Of a stretch of 37,379 bases of DNA, positions 26,956 to 36,581 are shown piece after piece. The DNA comes from Halobacteriaceae archaeon Tc-Br11_E2g27 (GTDB taxonomy: Archaea; Halobacteriota; Halobacteria; Halobacteriales; Haloarculaceae), in assembly GCA_001564135.1 (NCBI GenBank), contig LKNH01000002.1, positions 1-37,379 on the forward strand. The letters are read 5' to 3'. The stretch's first letter is position 1, and every line of letters starts with the position of its first letter. The notes below the pieces were generated by a model that was not told where the DNA came from, did no database searches, and saw only the letters and a list, made by a program, of their open reading frames with translations. A program made the translations under genes and the position numbers.

Positions 26956-28554
26956 ATGAGTTATACCCAACCCAACGGAAACACTGACGAACCGCTCAGG
27001 GGAGAACGTATTGCAGTCGTTGGTGCGGGCTTTGGCGGGCTTTCGGCAGCGTCATATCTCACTGATGCCGGCGCAGACGTGACGGTTTTTGAGCGAAACG
27101 AACACCCAGGCGGATATGCCGGCCGAATTGAACGTGATGGGTTCCGGATCGATACCGGGCCTTCTTGGTACCTGATGCCAGAAGTGTTCGATCGGTTTTT
27201 TCAGCACTTCGGTCGGGAAGTAGAGGAGTTCTACGAGCTGACCGAACTAGAGCCGCTGTACGAGATTTACTGGAAAGACGGTGATCATGCTGAGATACCA
27301 TCCACGCGTCAAGGACAAAAGCAGCTGTTCGAATCGTACGAATCGGGCGCTGGCAGCAAGCTTGACGATTACCTTTCGGATGCAGCAGAGGCGTACGAAC
27401 TGGGGATGGACCGGTTTGTCTATCCCAGTCGTTCGCGGCTACGGGACATGATGGACCTTGATATTATTCGGTCAGTACGTGCGCTACCGAAGTTACGGAC
27501 AATGGATACGTACGTCAAGTCCTACTTCACACACCCGAAACTGCGACAGATTGCCGAGTACAAACTGGTGTTCCTCGGCGGCTCCCCGTACAACACGCCT
27601 GCGATATACACGCTGATGAGCCACGTGGATATGAACCTCGGCGTCTACCATCCGACGGGCGGGATTGCGAGTGTAATAGATGGGATGGTGACGCTTGCGA
27701 CAGATCTTGGCGTTACAATCCATACTGATACGCCTGTAACATCGATTGAGCCTCTATCCCGAGCAGATGAGACCCGACAACAGTTTGATATTACGACCGG
27801 TAAGGGGCCAGACCGAAACACTGCTGAGACTGACGGCGGTCGGTTCGACCGAGTCGTTGCCAACGCGGCCCCGACCCACGTCGAGCGTGACCTCTTGCCG
27901 GAAGAATACGCAAACCGTGAAGCGTACTGGAACTCTCGGACGTACGCACCCTCGGCGTATCTCCTGTACCTCGGTGTAAACGGGGAAGTCGACGGCTTGG
28001 AACACCATTCACTTATACTACCAAATGACTGGCAGCCCCACTTCGATCGCATATTCGACGAGGCCGGGTGGCCGGATGACCCTGCATATTACGTCCACGT
28101 TCCGTCAAAAACCGACGATACGGTTGCCCCCGACGGCCACGAAGCCGTGGTCATCCTAGTGCCGCTCGCTCCCGGGCTCGAAGACGATACGGAGACGCTC
28201 GAGCAGTTTCGCAAACTGGTACTTGATGACCTCGCGGAGACCACAGGGGTTGAGTTCCGCGATCGAATCGTCCTTGAAGAATCGGCCTGTGTATCAACGT
28301 TTGCCGACCGGTTCAACGCTCCAGAAGGGACTGCACTCGCGCTGTCGCATACACTCGGTCAGACTGGCCCACTCAGACCGGCCCACCGTGCGCCAGGTGT
28401 CGACGGACTCTATTATGTCGGCGCCTACACGAACCCCGGAATCGGGATGCCCATGTGCCTTCTCAGCGGCGAACACGTAACGAACGCCATAATCGAAGAT
28501 ACTCGTAAAACGGGACTCCTCCCGCCTGTTGTGCCGACCTCGACGTTTCGGTGA
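26956..28554 (+). CDS. Phytoene desaturase-like (CrtI-family) FAD oxidoreductase
   Basis: 'IAVVGAGFGGLSAASYLTDAGADVTVFERNEHPGGYAGRIERDGFRIDTGPSWYLMPEVFDRFF', 'GLYYVGAYTNPGIGMPMCLLSGEHV'. ATG 26956 is likelier than 26866. Confidence 0.92.
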   Translation: MSYTQPNGNTDEPLRGERIAVVGAGFGGLSAASYLTDAGADVTVFERNEHPGGYAGRIERDGFRIDTGPSWYLMPEVFDRFFQHFGREVEEFYELTELEPLYEIYWKDGDHAEIPSTRQGQKQLFESYESGAGSKLDDYLSDAAEAYELGMDRFVYPSRSRLRDMMDLDIIRSVRALPKLRTMDTYVKSYFTHPKLRQIAEYKLVFLGGSPYNTPAIYTLMSHVDMNLGVYHPTGGIASVIDGMVTLATDLGVTIHTDTPVTSIEPLSRADETRQQFDITTGKGPDRNTAETDGGRFDRVVANAAPTHVERDLLPEEYANREAYWNSRTYAPSAYLLYLGVNGEVDGLEHHSLILPNDWQPHFDRIFDEAGWPDDPAYYVHVPSKTDDTVAPDGHEAVVILVPLAPGLEDDTETLEQFRKLVLDDLAETTGVEFRDRIVLEESACVSTFADRFNAPEGTALALSHTLGQTGPLRPAHRAPGVDGLYYVGAYTNPGIGMPMCLLSGEHVTNAIIEDTRKTGLLPPVVPTSTFR

Positions 28555-28723
28555 CCGGTCAAACTCCAAATGTATCAGGCCTTCAGTTTTGGAGACAGGT
28601 ACCTGCTTGAAAGATGTAGATGTTGTAATACTGAGGACTTTATCCACGGTGGCACCATTACTCCCTGCGTACGGACGATCCACTGCTTACCGGTCCAGCT
28701 AATCTGAAAGAGGGCAAAATACT

Positions 28724-29167
28724 TTGCTGATGCCCACACAGCAGTTAGATAGAGGGCTGATTACCGTGGAAATCTCTCATAAACTACTCTGTCTGTTCAG
28801 TGCTACTATCTCGGAGTCGTCTGATAGCTACCGGATCGAAATTCCGAAACGGGAAATCGAAACAGGAACCGTAGAGCCCGGTGAAACCTATCGTGTTGCA
28901 CTTATTTCTCCTGACGACGAGTCAGGAGCGGACACTACGGTCGACCGTTCGCGAAGCCCGGACGAACCACAACCACCCGTCGAACCCGGGGAAATCCGTT
29001 ACGTCGAAATTGAAGACCTCGGTAAACAGGGTGACGGAATCGCCCGCGTCGAGCGGGGGTACGTCATTATCGTCCCAGAGACTGATGTTGGTGAACGGGT
29101 GAAAATTGAGGTTACGGAAGTGAAATCAAACTTCGCTGTAGGCCAGCGCGTCGAAGAGCCGGTGTAA
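28724..29167 (+). CDS. TRAM-domain protein
   Basis: 'VEIEDLGKQGDGIARVERGYVIIVPETDVGERVKIEVTEVKSNFAVGQRVE'. Exact start uncertain. Confidence 0.85.
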   Translation: MLMPTQQLDRGLITVEISHKLLCLFSATISESSDSYRIEIPKREIETGTVEPGETYRVALISPDDESGADTTVDRSRSPDEPQPPVEPGEIRYVEIEDLGKQGDGIARVERGYVIIVPETDVGERVKIEVTEVKSNFAVGQRVEEPV

Positions 29168-29337
29168 AAAGTCGGCGTAAAGATTGGTCAGCAGTTGTTT
29201 CTGTGTTATACCAGTAGCGAACAGTCACGAGATGTCCATCGACCGGTAAAGTCAATAATACTGTTTTCTCAGCGTCTCTCCCGCGATTAACCGTCTGTAC
29301 CAAACTCCCTATAAGTGTATTCTCGGTATGTGTTAGT

Positions 29338-29586
29338 ATGAGCGCGACTGTCGAAACCAGCACTGATGCAATAGGACTCTCAGAAAAACAACGCTGTATC
29401 CTCGCCTTTCTGGAAGCGAACGTCGATGAACAAACCTATTTCAAATCACGCCTCATTGCTGACGAGGTTGGGATGTCCGCAAAAGAAGTTGGAACAAACA
29501 TGACAGCTATCGCAGAGGGTGACGTTCCGATTTCCGTCGAAAAGTGGGGATATTCATCCAGTACGACATGGATGGTTACCGCTTAG
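29338..29586 (+). CDS. Small haloarchaeal winged-helix-like protein
   Basis: 82 aa, 'LSEKQRCILAFLEANVDEQTYFKSRLIADEVGMSAKEVGTNMTAIAEG'. Confidence 0.75.
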   Translation: MSATVETSTDAIGLSEKQRCILAFLEANVDEQTYFKSRLIADEVGMSAKEVGTNMTAIAEGDVPISVEKWGYSSSTTWMVTA

Positions 29587-29649
29587 GAACCGAACACGTA
29601 GAGAAACCAATCAGTATCACCTTTGCTCGTTGGCGCTGTAGAGACCATT

Positions 29650-30090
29650 ATGCACGACCATTACGAAGAAGTCCCAGCAGGTGAGTCAATGGAATTGGGG
29701 ACAATCAGCGTCACTAAAGAAGAAATCAAGGAATTCGCGGAGAAATTTGACCCACAATCGTTTCACCTCTCGGATGAATCGGATGGACCATTTGGCGGCA
29801 TTATTGCAAGTGGCTGGCACACAGCATCGATGACAATGCGGTTATTGGTTGATGACTATCTCGGTACAGCAGGTGCGATAGGTTCGCCTGGACTGGCGGG
29901 TCTCGAATGGTCCCACCCAGTCCGTCCAGGTGATACGCTTGGTGCGAGGCTTACCTTTGGAAAAAAGGAGCCGTGGGACAAACGTCGAGGTGTAGTCCAT
30001 TTAGAGGTTGAAACGGAGAACCAGAACGGAGAGCGTGTTCTCTGGATGGACTCGAAAGTACTCTATCCGCGAGGGGAGACAGGACAGTGA
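29650..30090 (+). CDS. MaoC-like acyl dehydratase
   Basis: 'ITKEEIKEFAEKFDPQSFHLSDE'-type hot-dog motif (actual 'VTKEEIKEFAEKFDPQSFHLSDESDGPFGGIIASGWHTASMTMRLL'). ATG 29650 preferred. Confidence 0.9.
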   Translation: MHDHYEEVPAGESMELGTISVTKEEIKEFAEKFDPQSFHLSDESDGPFGGIIASGWHTASMTMRLLVDDYLGTAGAIGSPGLAGLEWSHPVRPGDTLGARLTFGKKEPWDKRRGVVHLEVETENQNGERVLWMDSKVLYPRGETGQ

Positions 30091-30374
30091 CCGAACGGCC
30101 CACAAAAGCACAACTTGAATCGGCGTTTGCCCGACGGTTTGATGATTCTGAAGCGAAGCGAGTTGCTGTTGCTCGGCAGGCGGGTGACCTACTGGATTCA
30201 AAGCAACTCATCGATGACCTGGGCACGCAGCCAACCCCGGAACAGCTCTGTGAACATCTCTCTGATGCCCCGGATGGCTATACGCTCGCCGAGCGATGGA
30301 ACTGGTGGATTGGCTCATTAGAACTCGCATTCGGTGGATATCTCGAATTCAGAGTTCACGGGGAGAGTGAATGA
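30087..30374 (+). CDS. Small hypothetical protein coupled to the MaoC-like gene
   Basis: 95-aa acidic ORF overlapping the MaoC gene stop by 4 nt. Confidence 0.65.
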   Translation: MTERPTKAQLESAFARRFDDSEAKRVAVARQAGDLLDSKQLIDDLGTQPTPEQLCEHLSDAPDGYTLAERWNWWIGSLELAFGGYLEFRVHGESE

Positions 30375-30422
30375 GAGCGTCTATACCGCAAAGTATCGGA
30401 AGTGGCGAGAGCTCAGGTAGTA

Positions 30423-32120
30423 TCAAGCCAGCACGGCTGCGGCAGTCACAAGTATCGCCCCAACAATGATATAGAACAAGACAGGAATTAAATTAAGTCG
30501 GATAACGCGACCTTCTTTTCCAACCAGCCCGACGGTAGCGAGTGCAGCAATAACGTTATGTATGGCGATTACGTTGCCGATGGCACCACCAACCATCTGT
30601 GCGCCGACAATAACGTGTTCGGGGAGTCCTGCCTGCGTTGCCACCTCAAACTGCAATCCTGTGAATGTGATATTTGAGACAGTGATAGAACCAGTAATGA
30701 ACGTTCCGAGGATACCGACTGGAACAGCAACAACCGTATAGAACTCACCAAACAGGGTTGCAGTGCCATCTGCGAGCACAACGAGCATACTATCGCCACC
30801 CGGTGCCTCCGGATACTGCCCAGATTCGAGCATAATCCCAACCATACCGATAACGAAAACGAGCGCAATAGCAGGAGTCCGAATGGTCTGTCCAGCCTCT
30901 CGCCACGCGCTGGTCACTTGTTGTTTTGTCATTCCGAACACCGGGATAGCAATGAGTGCGCTTGCGAGAAGCCACGTTCCTGGGACGTAAGCCCATTCAA
31001 TACCCTGAACGATAGTCGTTCCAAGAATTCCATCCCATGTCGGGGCAAAAATCGGATGGTCCGTGAGCAGTTCACCGATTGGCGTAAAGTCACGAGTGAT
31101 GATAAGCAATATGACAAGCAGAAGATACGGCGACCACGCACGAAGGAGCGACATAGAGCGCTGGTCGACAGTGACGGAGGATGTCGTCTGGTCGTCACTG
31201 CTCCCCCCAGGCTCTACTGAACCAACCCAGTAGTCCGGCCACTCATCCCGGTCAGGGAATGTCCAGTCCTCTTCAGGAACAAAGTACCCGGCTCGAAGCG
31301 TCGCGACAACAACCAGGATACCGACCATCGAACCGATTATCGATGGAAATTCTGGGCCGACAAAAACGGCGGTAAGGGTGAATGGAGCGACAAACGCGAC
31401 GCCGGAAAAGAGACAGAGTGGCAGGACTTCCCAGACGGGTTCAAGTGACCGTTCGTCTGGGTCACCAAAGAAGTATACAACCATCCCAACGGTCAACAGA
31501 GGCATTGCAATACCAAAGACGGCTTGATACAATGCACCAGTGGCAGTTGCCTGAGCAACCAGTTCGGAGAGTTCCGTATCGGATAACGTCCCGACAGCGT
31601 CAATCGGTCCTCGAATGCCTGGGTTAACGGGAACCCCTACGGCACCGAAAGTGGTCGCTATCGAGTGTCCAACGAGTGCAGCGACAACAGCAGCCATCGC
31701 CGGAAACCCAAGCGCAAGCAACAGAGGGGCAACGACAGCCGCAGGCGTCCCGAACCCAGCGACACCTTCGAGAAACGTCGCCATGAAGAACCCAAGGAGA
31801 ATAACCTGAATCCGGCGGTCCTCGCTGATAGCCGCAAAGCCCTCATTAATCTTGTCGATAGCACCGACTTGCATCAGTGTATAAAGTAGTACAAGTGCTC
31901 CAAAGACAATCCAGAGTATTTCGATAGCAAGCAAAACACCCCAGAGGCTAGTTGCGAACACCCACTCGATTGGCATACCCCAGACAGTCGCGCCAACAAC
32001 GGCTGCCGTCGCCCAGGCCACTGGCATCGACTTGACCGCAGGCCAGAGCAGCCCAATGAGAAGGGTTGCAACAACAACCAACGGTGCGAGGGCTGCCAGG
32101 ACGAGCGATGTCTCTACCAT
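30423..32120 (-). CDS. L-lactate permease family transporter (LctP)
   Basis: 565 aa, many TM helices; 'FLEGVAGFGTPAAVVAPLLLALGF', 'GSITVSNITFTGLQFEVA', 'VIVGAQMVGGAIGNVIAIHNVIAA'. Confidence 0.93.
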   Translation of the reverse strand: MVETSLVLAALAPLVVVATLLIGLLWPAVKSMPVAWATAAVVGATVWGMPIEWVFATSLWGVLLAIEILWIVFGALVLLYTLMQVGAIDKINEGFAAISEDRRIQVILLGFFMATFLEGVAGFGTPAAVVAPLLLALGFPAMAAVVAALVGHSIATTFGAVGVPVNPGIRGPIDAVGTLSDTELSELVAQATATGALYQAVFGIAMPLLTVGMVVYFFGDPDERSLEPVWEVLPLCLFSGVAFVAPFTLTAVFVGPEFPSIIGSMVGILVVVATLRAGYFVPEEDWTFPDRDEWPDYWVGSVEPGGSSDDQTTSSVTVDQRSMSLLRAWSPYLLLVILLIITRDFTPIGELLTDHPIFAPTWDGILGTTIVQGIEWAYVPGTWLLASALIAIPVFGMTKQQVTSAWREAGQTIRTPAIALVFVIGMVGIMLESGQYPEAPGGDSMLVVLADGTATLFGEFYTVVAVPVGILGTFITGSITVSNITFTGLQFEVATQAGLPEHVIVGAQMVGGAIGNVIAIHNVIAALATVGLVGKEGRVIRLNLIPVLFYIIVGAILVTAAAVLA

Positions 32121-32390
32121 GTACCTTCCATAGCGCTTTGTTTATCAGAGCAAGTAGGTACCAGTCCGCCACGAGATTTATCCAATTGGTCAAAATCTGT
32201 GGGCATACTTATGGATGTGCTTCCACACGAAATAAATTCGTGGTTTTGTCGCTATTATACTGAATTAATCATTATTTTTAGAGGGATGAGGTATAAATTT
32301 ATTAAGGTTTAAATTTTCAACACGGTAACAAGCCACAATAACTGAATTGGAACTTGGCCGTCTTTATCGGTAACATCCACAGCGTATTTT

Positions 32391-33395
32391 CTAGCTGAAA
32401 GAGGCTAGTGCATCACGGACAGTCAACCCCTCATCAACAATGTCCCGCCGATAATGCATATAAACTGCCCCAAGAGGTGGTTGCAGGACGTATGCAAGCG
32501 CAATTGGTAACACAGCAGTATCTGGGATTGTTGGTGCCGCGACGACGATTGCTACCGCTATCGAGAGATTGCGCATACTCGTTGCGTAGACGAGTGCCAC
32601 ACCGCTTTTTGTATCAAGGAGGAGCCGACCGAGTCCAGCGCCGACACCAAGTATCACGATGTAAAATAGTATCAGTGGAACGATGACAATCGCAGAGGCA
32701 ATCGGGTCCGCCAGTATACTTTGAGAGCGCATCGCCATAGCGATGAATACGATTAACATCACCCCGAAAGAACTGAGGCCGCCAAACAATGGCTTCAGTC
32801 GTTTAAAACCATCCGGGCCATACTGTCGAAGCAGGATGCGTCGAGTAACGTTTCCAGCCACCATCGGCAATATGATAATCTGTGCTAGCTGCTGATAGAG
32901 GGCGCTGGGGTCGAATCCGACACTTGCTGGGATTAAAACAGAGAGATAGAGAGGCAAAATGGCCACTGCTAACAGAAGGTTAACTGCCATCGCAACAAGG
33001 GCAGAGCCAAGATCGCCGTTTGCGAGACCTGCCCACGCCGCCGTCATGCCCGACGTAGGGATTAACGCAATGAAATAGAGTCCAATCGCATACTCGATAT
33101 TGCCTGCAAAAAACAATCGAGCAAGTCCCACCGCGACGAGCGGAGCCACAACAAAATTTACGAATACGCTCAAGAGTACCGTCCCAGCGTGGCTACGGAC
33201 GTTGACGACCTCCTTCAGGTCTATGTTTATCATCATCGGATAAATCATAAGGAACAACACCGGGACAACTGCTGCCTGCAACAAATCCCGTGTCCCATCC
33301 CCGGCTACCTGGCCAAACGCCAAGCCGATCGCAAGCGAAGCGAGAACAACAAAGATGAGATTCGATTTCAATCCGAGTAGGAACCTACGTATCAT
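32391..33395 (-). CDS. Acr3/BASS-family transporter (arsenite/bile-acid symporter superfamily)
   Basis: 10-TM-like protein with 'LIPTSGMTAAWAGLANGDLGSALVAMAVNLLLAV' and 'ALVYATSMRNLSIAVAIVV'. Confidence 0.85.
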   Translation of the reverse strand: MIRRFLLGLKSNLIFVVLASLAIGLAFGQVAGDGTRDLLQAAVVPVLFLMIYPMMINIDLKEVVNVRSHAGTVLLSVFVNFVVAPLVAVGLARLFFAGNIEYAIGLYFIALIPTSGMTAAWAGLANGDLGSALVAMAVNLLLAVAILPLYLSVLIPASVGFDPSALYQQLAQIIILPMVAGNVTRRILLRQYGPDGFKRLKPLFGGLSSFGVMLIVFIAMAMRSQSILADPIASAIVIVPLILFYIVILGVGAGLGRLLLDTKSGVALVYATSMRNLSIAVAIVVAAPTIPDTAVLPIALAYVLQPPLGAVYMHYRRDIVDEGLTVRDALASFS

Positions 33396-33480
33396 AGTGT
33401 ATAGTATTGTTATTACTATACAATAGTATTTCGGAAAGTATATTGTCCAACCCAGGACCGATCTTAGCTTTCAAAGCGGA

Positions 33481-34059
33481 TCAAAACGGAGATTTAGCAT
33501 CGTCAAGCGTTACCGGCTCTCCCGGAAAGGCCTTTTCCCCGGCCTCGATTCGTACGTCGAGCCAGTTTTCCATCGGAATGAGCGGGCAGTCATAGGCTTC
33601 GTTGTACGCACACGTTGGGTTGTACGCGAGATTGAAATCGACAACCCACCCATCTTCAGTTCGGTGCTGGGACTCGGAAAGGTCGAGATAACGCCCCGCA
33701 CCGTACGTTTCTTCACCGTTGGTTTCGTCCCGAAATGGAACCCAGAGAGTGTCGCTGTCTGGTGAATCTCTGTACGCCTGTAGTGTGTACGAGTCGTCGC
33801 CATGTTCGAACGTGAATTCACCCCAACGGAGATACTCACGTTTTCCGTCAGCGGTCGTCTCAACTGTGATGGTCTCTTTAGTTTCGTGTTCAGACAACGG
33901 TACCTGAAACCAGTAGTCCGGGTCAACGGGAAAGTACGCCAGTCCGGGGAACGAATCACCTTGCTGTTCTCGCGCTAACGGAGAGCCGTCTCCCGACCGA
34001 AACTGTTTGTCTTTTTGTTCACGATACTGCTCAACATTCGCCACATATTCGTCTGTCAT
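33481..34059 (-). CDS. DUF1684-family protein
   Basis: 'PVDPDYWFQVPL', 'GRYLDLSES', 'VVDFNLAYNPTCAYNEAYDCPLIPMENWLDVRIEAGEKAF'. Confidence 0.9.
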   Translation of the reverse strand: MTDEYVANVEQYREQKDKQFRSGDGSPLAREQQGDSFPGLAYFPVDPDYWFQVPLSEHETKETITVETTADGKREYLRWGEFTFEHGDDSYTLQAYRDSPDSDTLWVPFRDETNGEETYGAGRYLDLSESQHRTEDGWVVDFNLAYNPTCAYNEAYDCPLIPMENWLDVRIEAGEKAFPGEPVTLDDAKSPF

Positions 34060-34207
34060 ACCGTTTGGTAGGATTTCCGGACAAAAAACCCCTCGTCAGT
34101 GCTGACGTTTCTGACCCATTTCTCAAAATCGAGTTTACCACCCGTCCATTCGATTGCTGGCGCAACGGTGAGTTCGCTCAGTCAGACTTTTGCAAAATAG
34201 CAATTAA

Positions 34208-35227
34208 TTACCTCGTGGAAAGTGACTGCATAGCTTTTCTCCGCTGCCAAAGATAGATAATCCCGACGACAATCGAAAGAAACCAGATGACGCCACCAAC
34301 CACGTAGAGCCACTGATATTTCGGCCAACTGGTGTACTCACCGATGGTTTCCGTATCCCGATAGATAACAAACGGAAGCAATCCGGTGAGAATTAGAATT
34401 GCTATCCCAGCAAACGTTTCAGGGAGCATCTCCAGGGTTGCTATCACCAATATCCACGCGACAACCGACCCCGCAATAGCCCCTTCCCACTTTCGAGAGG
34501 GTGGCCCTGATACTTCATGCGGGTCAGCAGGCTCCTGGTTCTCAGCAGGTGCTGGCGCTTCTGGAGTGGCCTCTGTTGTCTGAACCGTATCAGCTTCAGC
34601 TGTCTCCTCAGCAAGAGCAAGAAAATCCAGATACTCAACGACGAGATCCCCCGCCTCATGTTCGTCAATGAGCGCAATGAGGTCGTCGCCGTTGATGAGT
34701 TTGACATTCAACCGTTCGGCCAGTTCCCGTGCCTGTTGTGTGAACTCATTTGTTGTCACAACAACCACCTTATCCACGCCGTCGTACTGATTTTTCAAAC
34801 TGGCGTACTGCTGGATATCCGGCGAGCCAACGGTCGTATTTGGCCCATACCGTTTGGCCTGAATGAGTGTTAACTGGTCATACGGGAGACTTTTCCGCGC
34901 GGTGACGTCAACTCCCTGGTCCGCCGACTCCGTCGAGACTTCTGTCTCCCACCCCATCCGTTCCCACAGGTCCCCCACAAAATACTCAAACTCGTAGGGG
35001 TCCATCTGCTGAAGGGCTGCCTTGAGTTGTCCCGGTGTTTCTAACGGTTGCCCGTCATCCGGAAACTGGCTCATATCCAGCTCCGAGTAGCGTTCCCGAA
35101 GAGGACGCTCTTCTTCTGCCTTGTCGGGTTCTACCGGGTCACTGGAATCGTTGGAGGAATCCCTTCCGAGTTGACGGAGATACCGGTAGACTTCTCGGTA
35201 GAGAATATACCGAAAAAGCCGTTTCAT
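34208..35227 (-). CDS. Membrane-anchored Mrr-type restriction endonuclease-like protein
   Basis: 'MDPYEFEYFVGDLWERMGWETEVSTESADQGVDVTARKSLPYDQLTLIQAKRY' (D..QAK nuclease core) plus C-terminal TM helices. Confidence 0.9.
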   Translation of the reverse strand: MKRLFRYILYREVYRYLRQLGRDSSNDSSDPVEPDKAEEERPLRERYSELDMSQFPDDGQPLETPGQLKAALQQMDPYEFEYFVGDLWERMGWETEVSTESADQGVDVTARKSLPYDQLTLIQAKRYGPNTTVGSPDIQQYASLKNQYDGVDKVVVVTTNEFTQQARELAERLNVKLINGDDLIALIDEHEAGDLVVEYLDFLALAEETAEADTVQTTEATPEAPAPAENQEPADPHEVSGPPSRKWEGAIAGSVVAWILVIATLEMLPETFAGIAILILTGLLPFVIYRDTETIGEYTSWPKYQWLYVVGGVIWFLSIVVGIIYLWQRRKAMQSLSTR

Positions 35228-35276
35228 ATTCGTTCGTTTGGATGCCAGTTAGTTAGCAGTTTGGGCAAAAAAGGTG

Positions 35277-36533
35277 TCAGTCACGCTGTTCGACAGAAAA
35301 AATCATTCCGGCATCACGTAGCCGTTCGACGAGCGGCTGACCGATACCCGACGCAGGAGTGAGAATACCCCCTGACAGCGACGAGGTACACTCATTCCGG
35401 ACCAGACACATCGCAGCCTCGCCGAGCATCTTTGCGGTTGCGCCATAGCCAGGGTCACGGTCCGCGCTAACCGTCCCCTGAATTTCGAAGGGCCCACTGG
35501 TGGCGATACCACGACCAATAAGCCGAATCGTAAAGTATCCGTTCTCTATCTGCTCTCTCGTTGGCCCTTCACCAGGGTCAGGAAAAACAAAGCGGCGTAG
35601 GGCCTCTCGAGTTGGTCCGAATCGCATCCCAGCGGTCGCAACCGCAAGCCCGGCTGAAGCCGCGCTGGCACCCACAAAGCCAAGTGGCCCACGTCCGGTT
35701 GTTGCAACTTCTCGGCACGTGAATTCCTGACCGTAAGGATACTCAAGAAGCGCGTTGCTCCGATGGATGACGCGCTCGTTAATGAGAGCCATCGGAGAGG
35801 GTGCCGTCCACGCGTTACGGAGTGGGTCGTATTTCGGACCAATCTGTGCTCCGGTATCGACACCACTGCGCTTTCCTTTTGGAGCAAGCGAATAGGGGTT
35901 CGATATCGTCTGTTTGGCAAGTGGGTCACGCGAGACTGCCTGAAACAACTCGACCATGCTGGCCATCGTGCCGCCACTAACCCCACCGCGTCCCTCCTCC
36001 AGATACAGGGTTACCATATCACAGGGAGCGTCAAACGTTTCGAGGGCGTATGACTGTACGAGCTGCGTTCCAAGGTCTGCAGGGATTGAATCAAAGCCAC
36101 AGCTGTGCACGATGCGCGTGTGTGAGTCAACAGCCTGCTCGTGATACCGGTCAATCATCTCCCGGACCCAATTGATTTCCCCAGTGAGGTCACAATAATG
36201 GGTTCCGCCCTCGACACAGGCTTCAACCAGCGGCGTCCCATATTTCGTATACGGTCCGACCGTTGTACAGACAACACGGGTATCCTGGGCAATCGAACGG
36301 AGACTGTCTGGGTCAGTCGCATCACCGAGCACAAGCGGGATGTCCTCCCACCCCTGTTGTTCTGAAAGCAATGCCGACCGGATTTCATTTAATCGCCCTT
36401 CGTCCCGTCCACCGATCGCTAGCGAGAGCGAATCCGGCGTGTATCGTTCGGTGAGATGCTCGGCAACAAGGCGACCAGCCACGCCTGTTGCTCCCCATAT
36501 GACAAGGTCGTACGGCCTATTATCGTATTTCAT
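35277..36533 (-). CDS. Saccharopine dehydrogenase-like / trans-acting enoyl reductase family protein
   Basis: 'YDLVIWGATGVAGRLVAEHL', 'VVCTTVGPYTKYGTPLVEACVEGGTHYCDLTGE', 'HSCGFDSIPADLG'. Confidence 0.92.
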   Translation of the reverse strand: MKYDNRPYDLVIWGATGVAGRLVAEHLTERYTPDSLSLAIGGRDEGRLNEIRSALLSEQQGWEDIPLVLGDATDPDSLRSIAQDTRVVCTTVGPYTKYGTPLVEACVEGGTHYCDLTGEINWVREMIDRYHEQAVDSHTRIVHSCGFDSIPADLGTQLVQSYALETFDAPCDMVTLYLEEGRGGVSGGTMASMVELFQAVSRDPLAKQTISNPYSLAPKGKRSGVDTGAQIGPKYDPLRNAWTAPSPMALINERVIHRSNALLEYPYGQEFTCREVATTGRGPLGFVGASAASAGLAVATAGMRFGPTREALRRFVFPDPGEGPTREQIENGYFTIRLIGRGIATSGPFEIQGTVSADRDPGYGATAKMLGEAAMCLVRNECTSSLSGGILTPASGIGQPLVERLRDAGMIFSVEQRD

Positions 36534-36581
36534 GATTCGTATTTGTATGCTGTGGACACAATGGTTTGTTTGTCACAATCA

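Noticed and set aside
27645-28052. Minus-strand ORF opposite the CrtI-like gene
   Set aside because: Shadow ORF of a well-supported FAD-oxidoreductase gene; Arg/Ser-rich composition.
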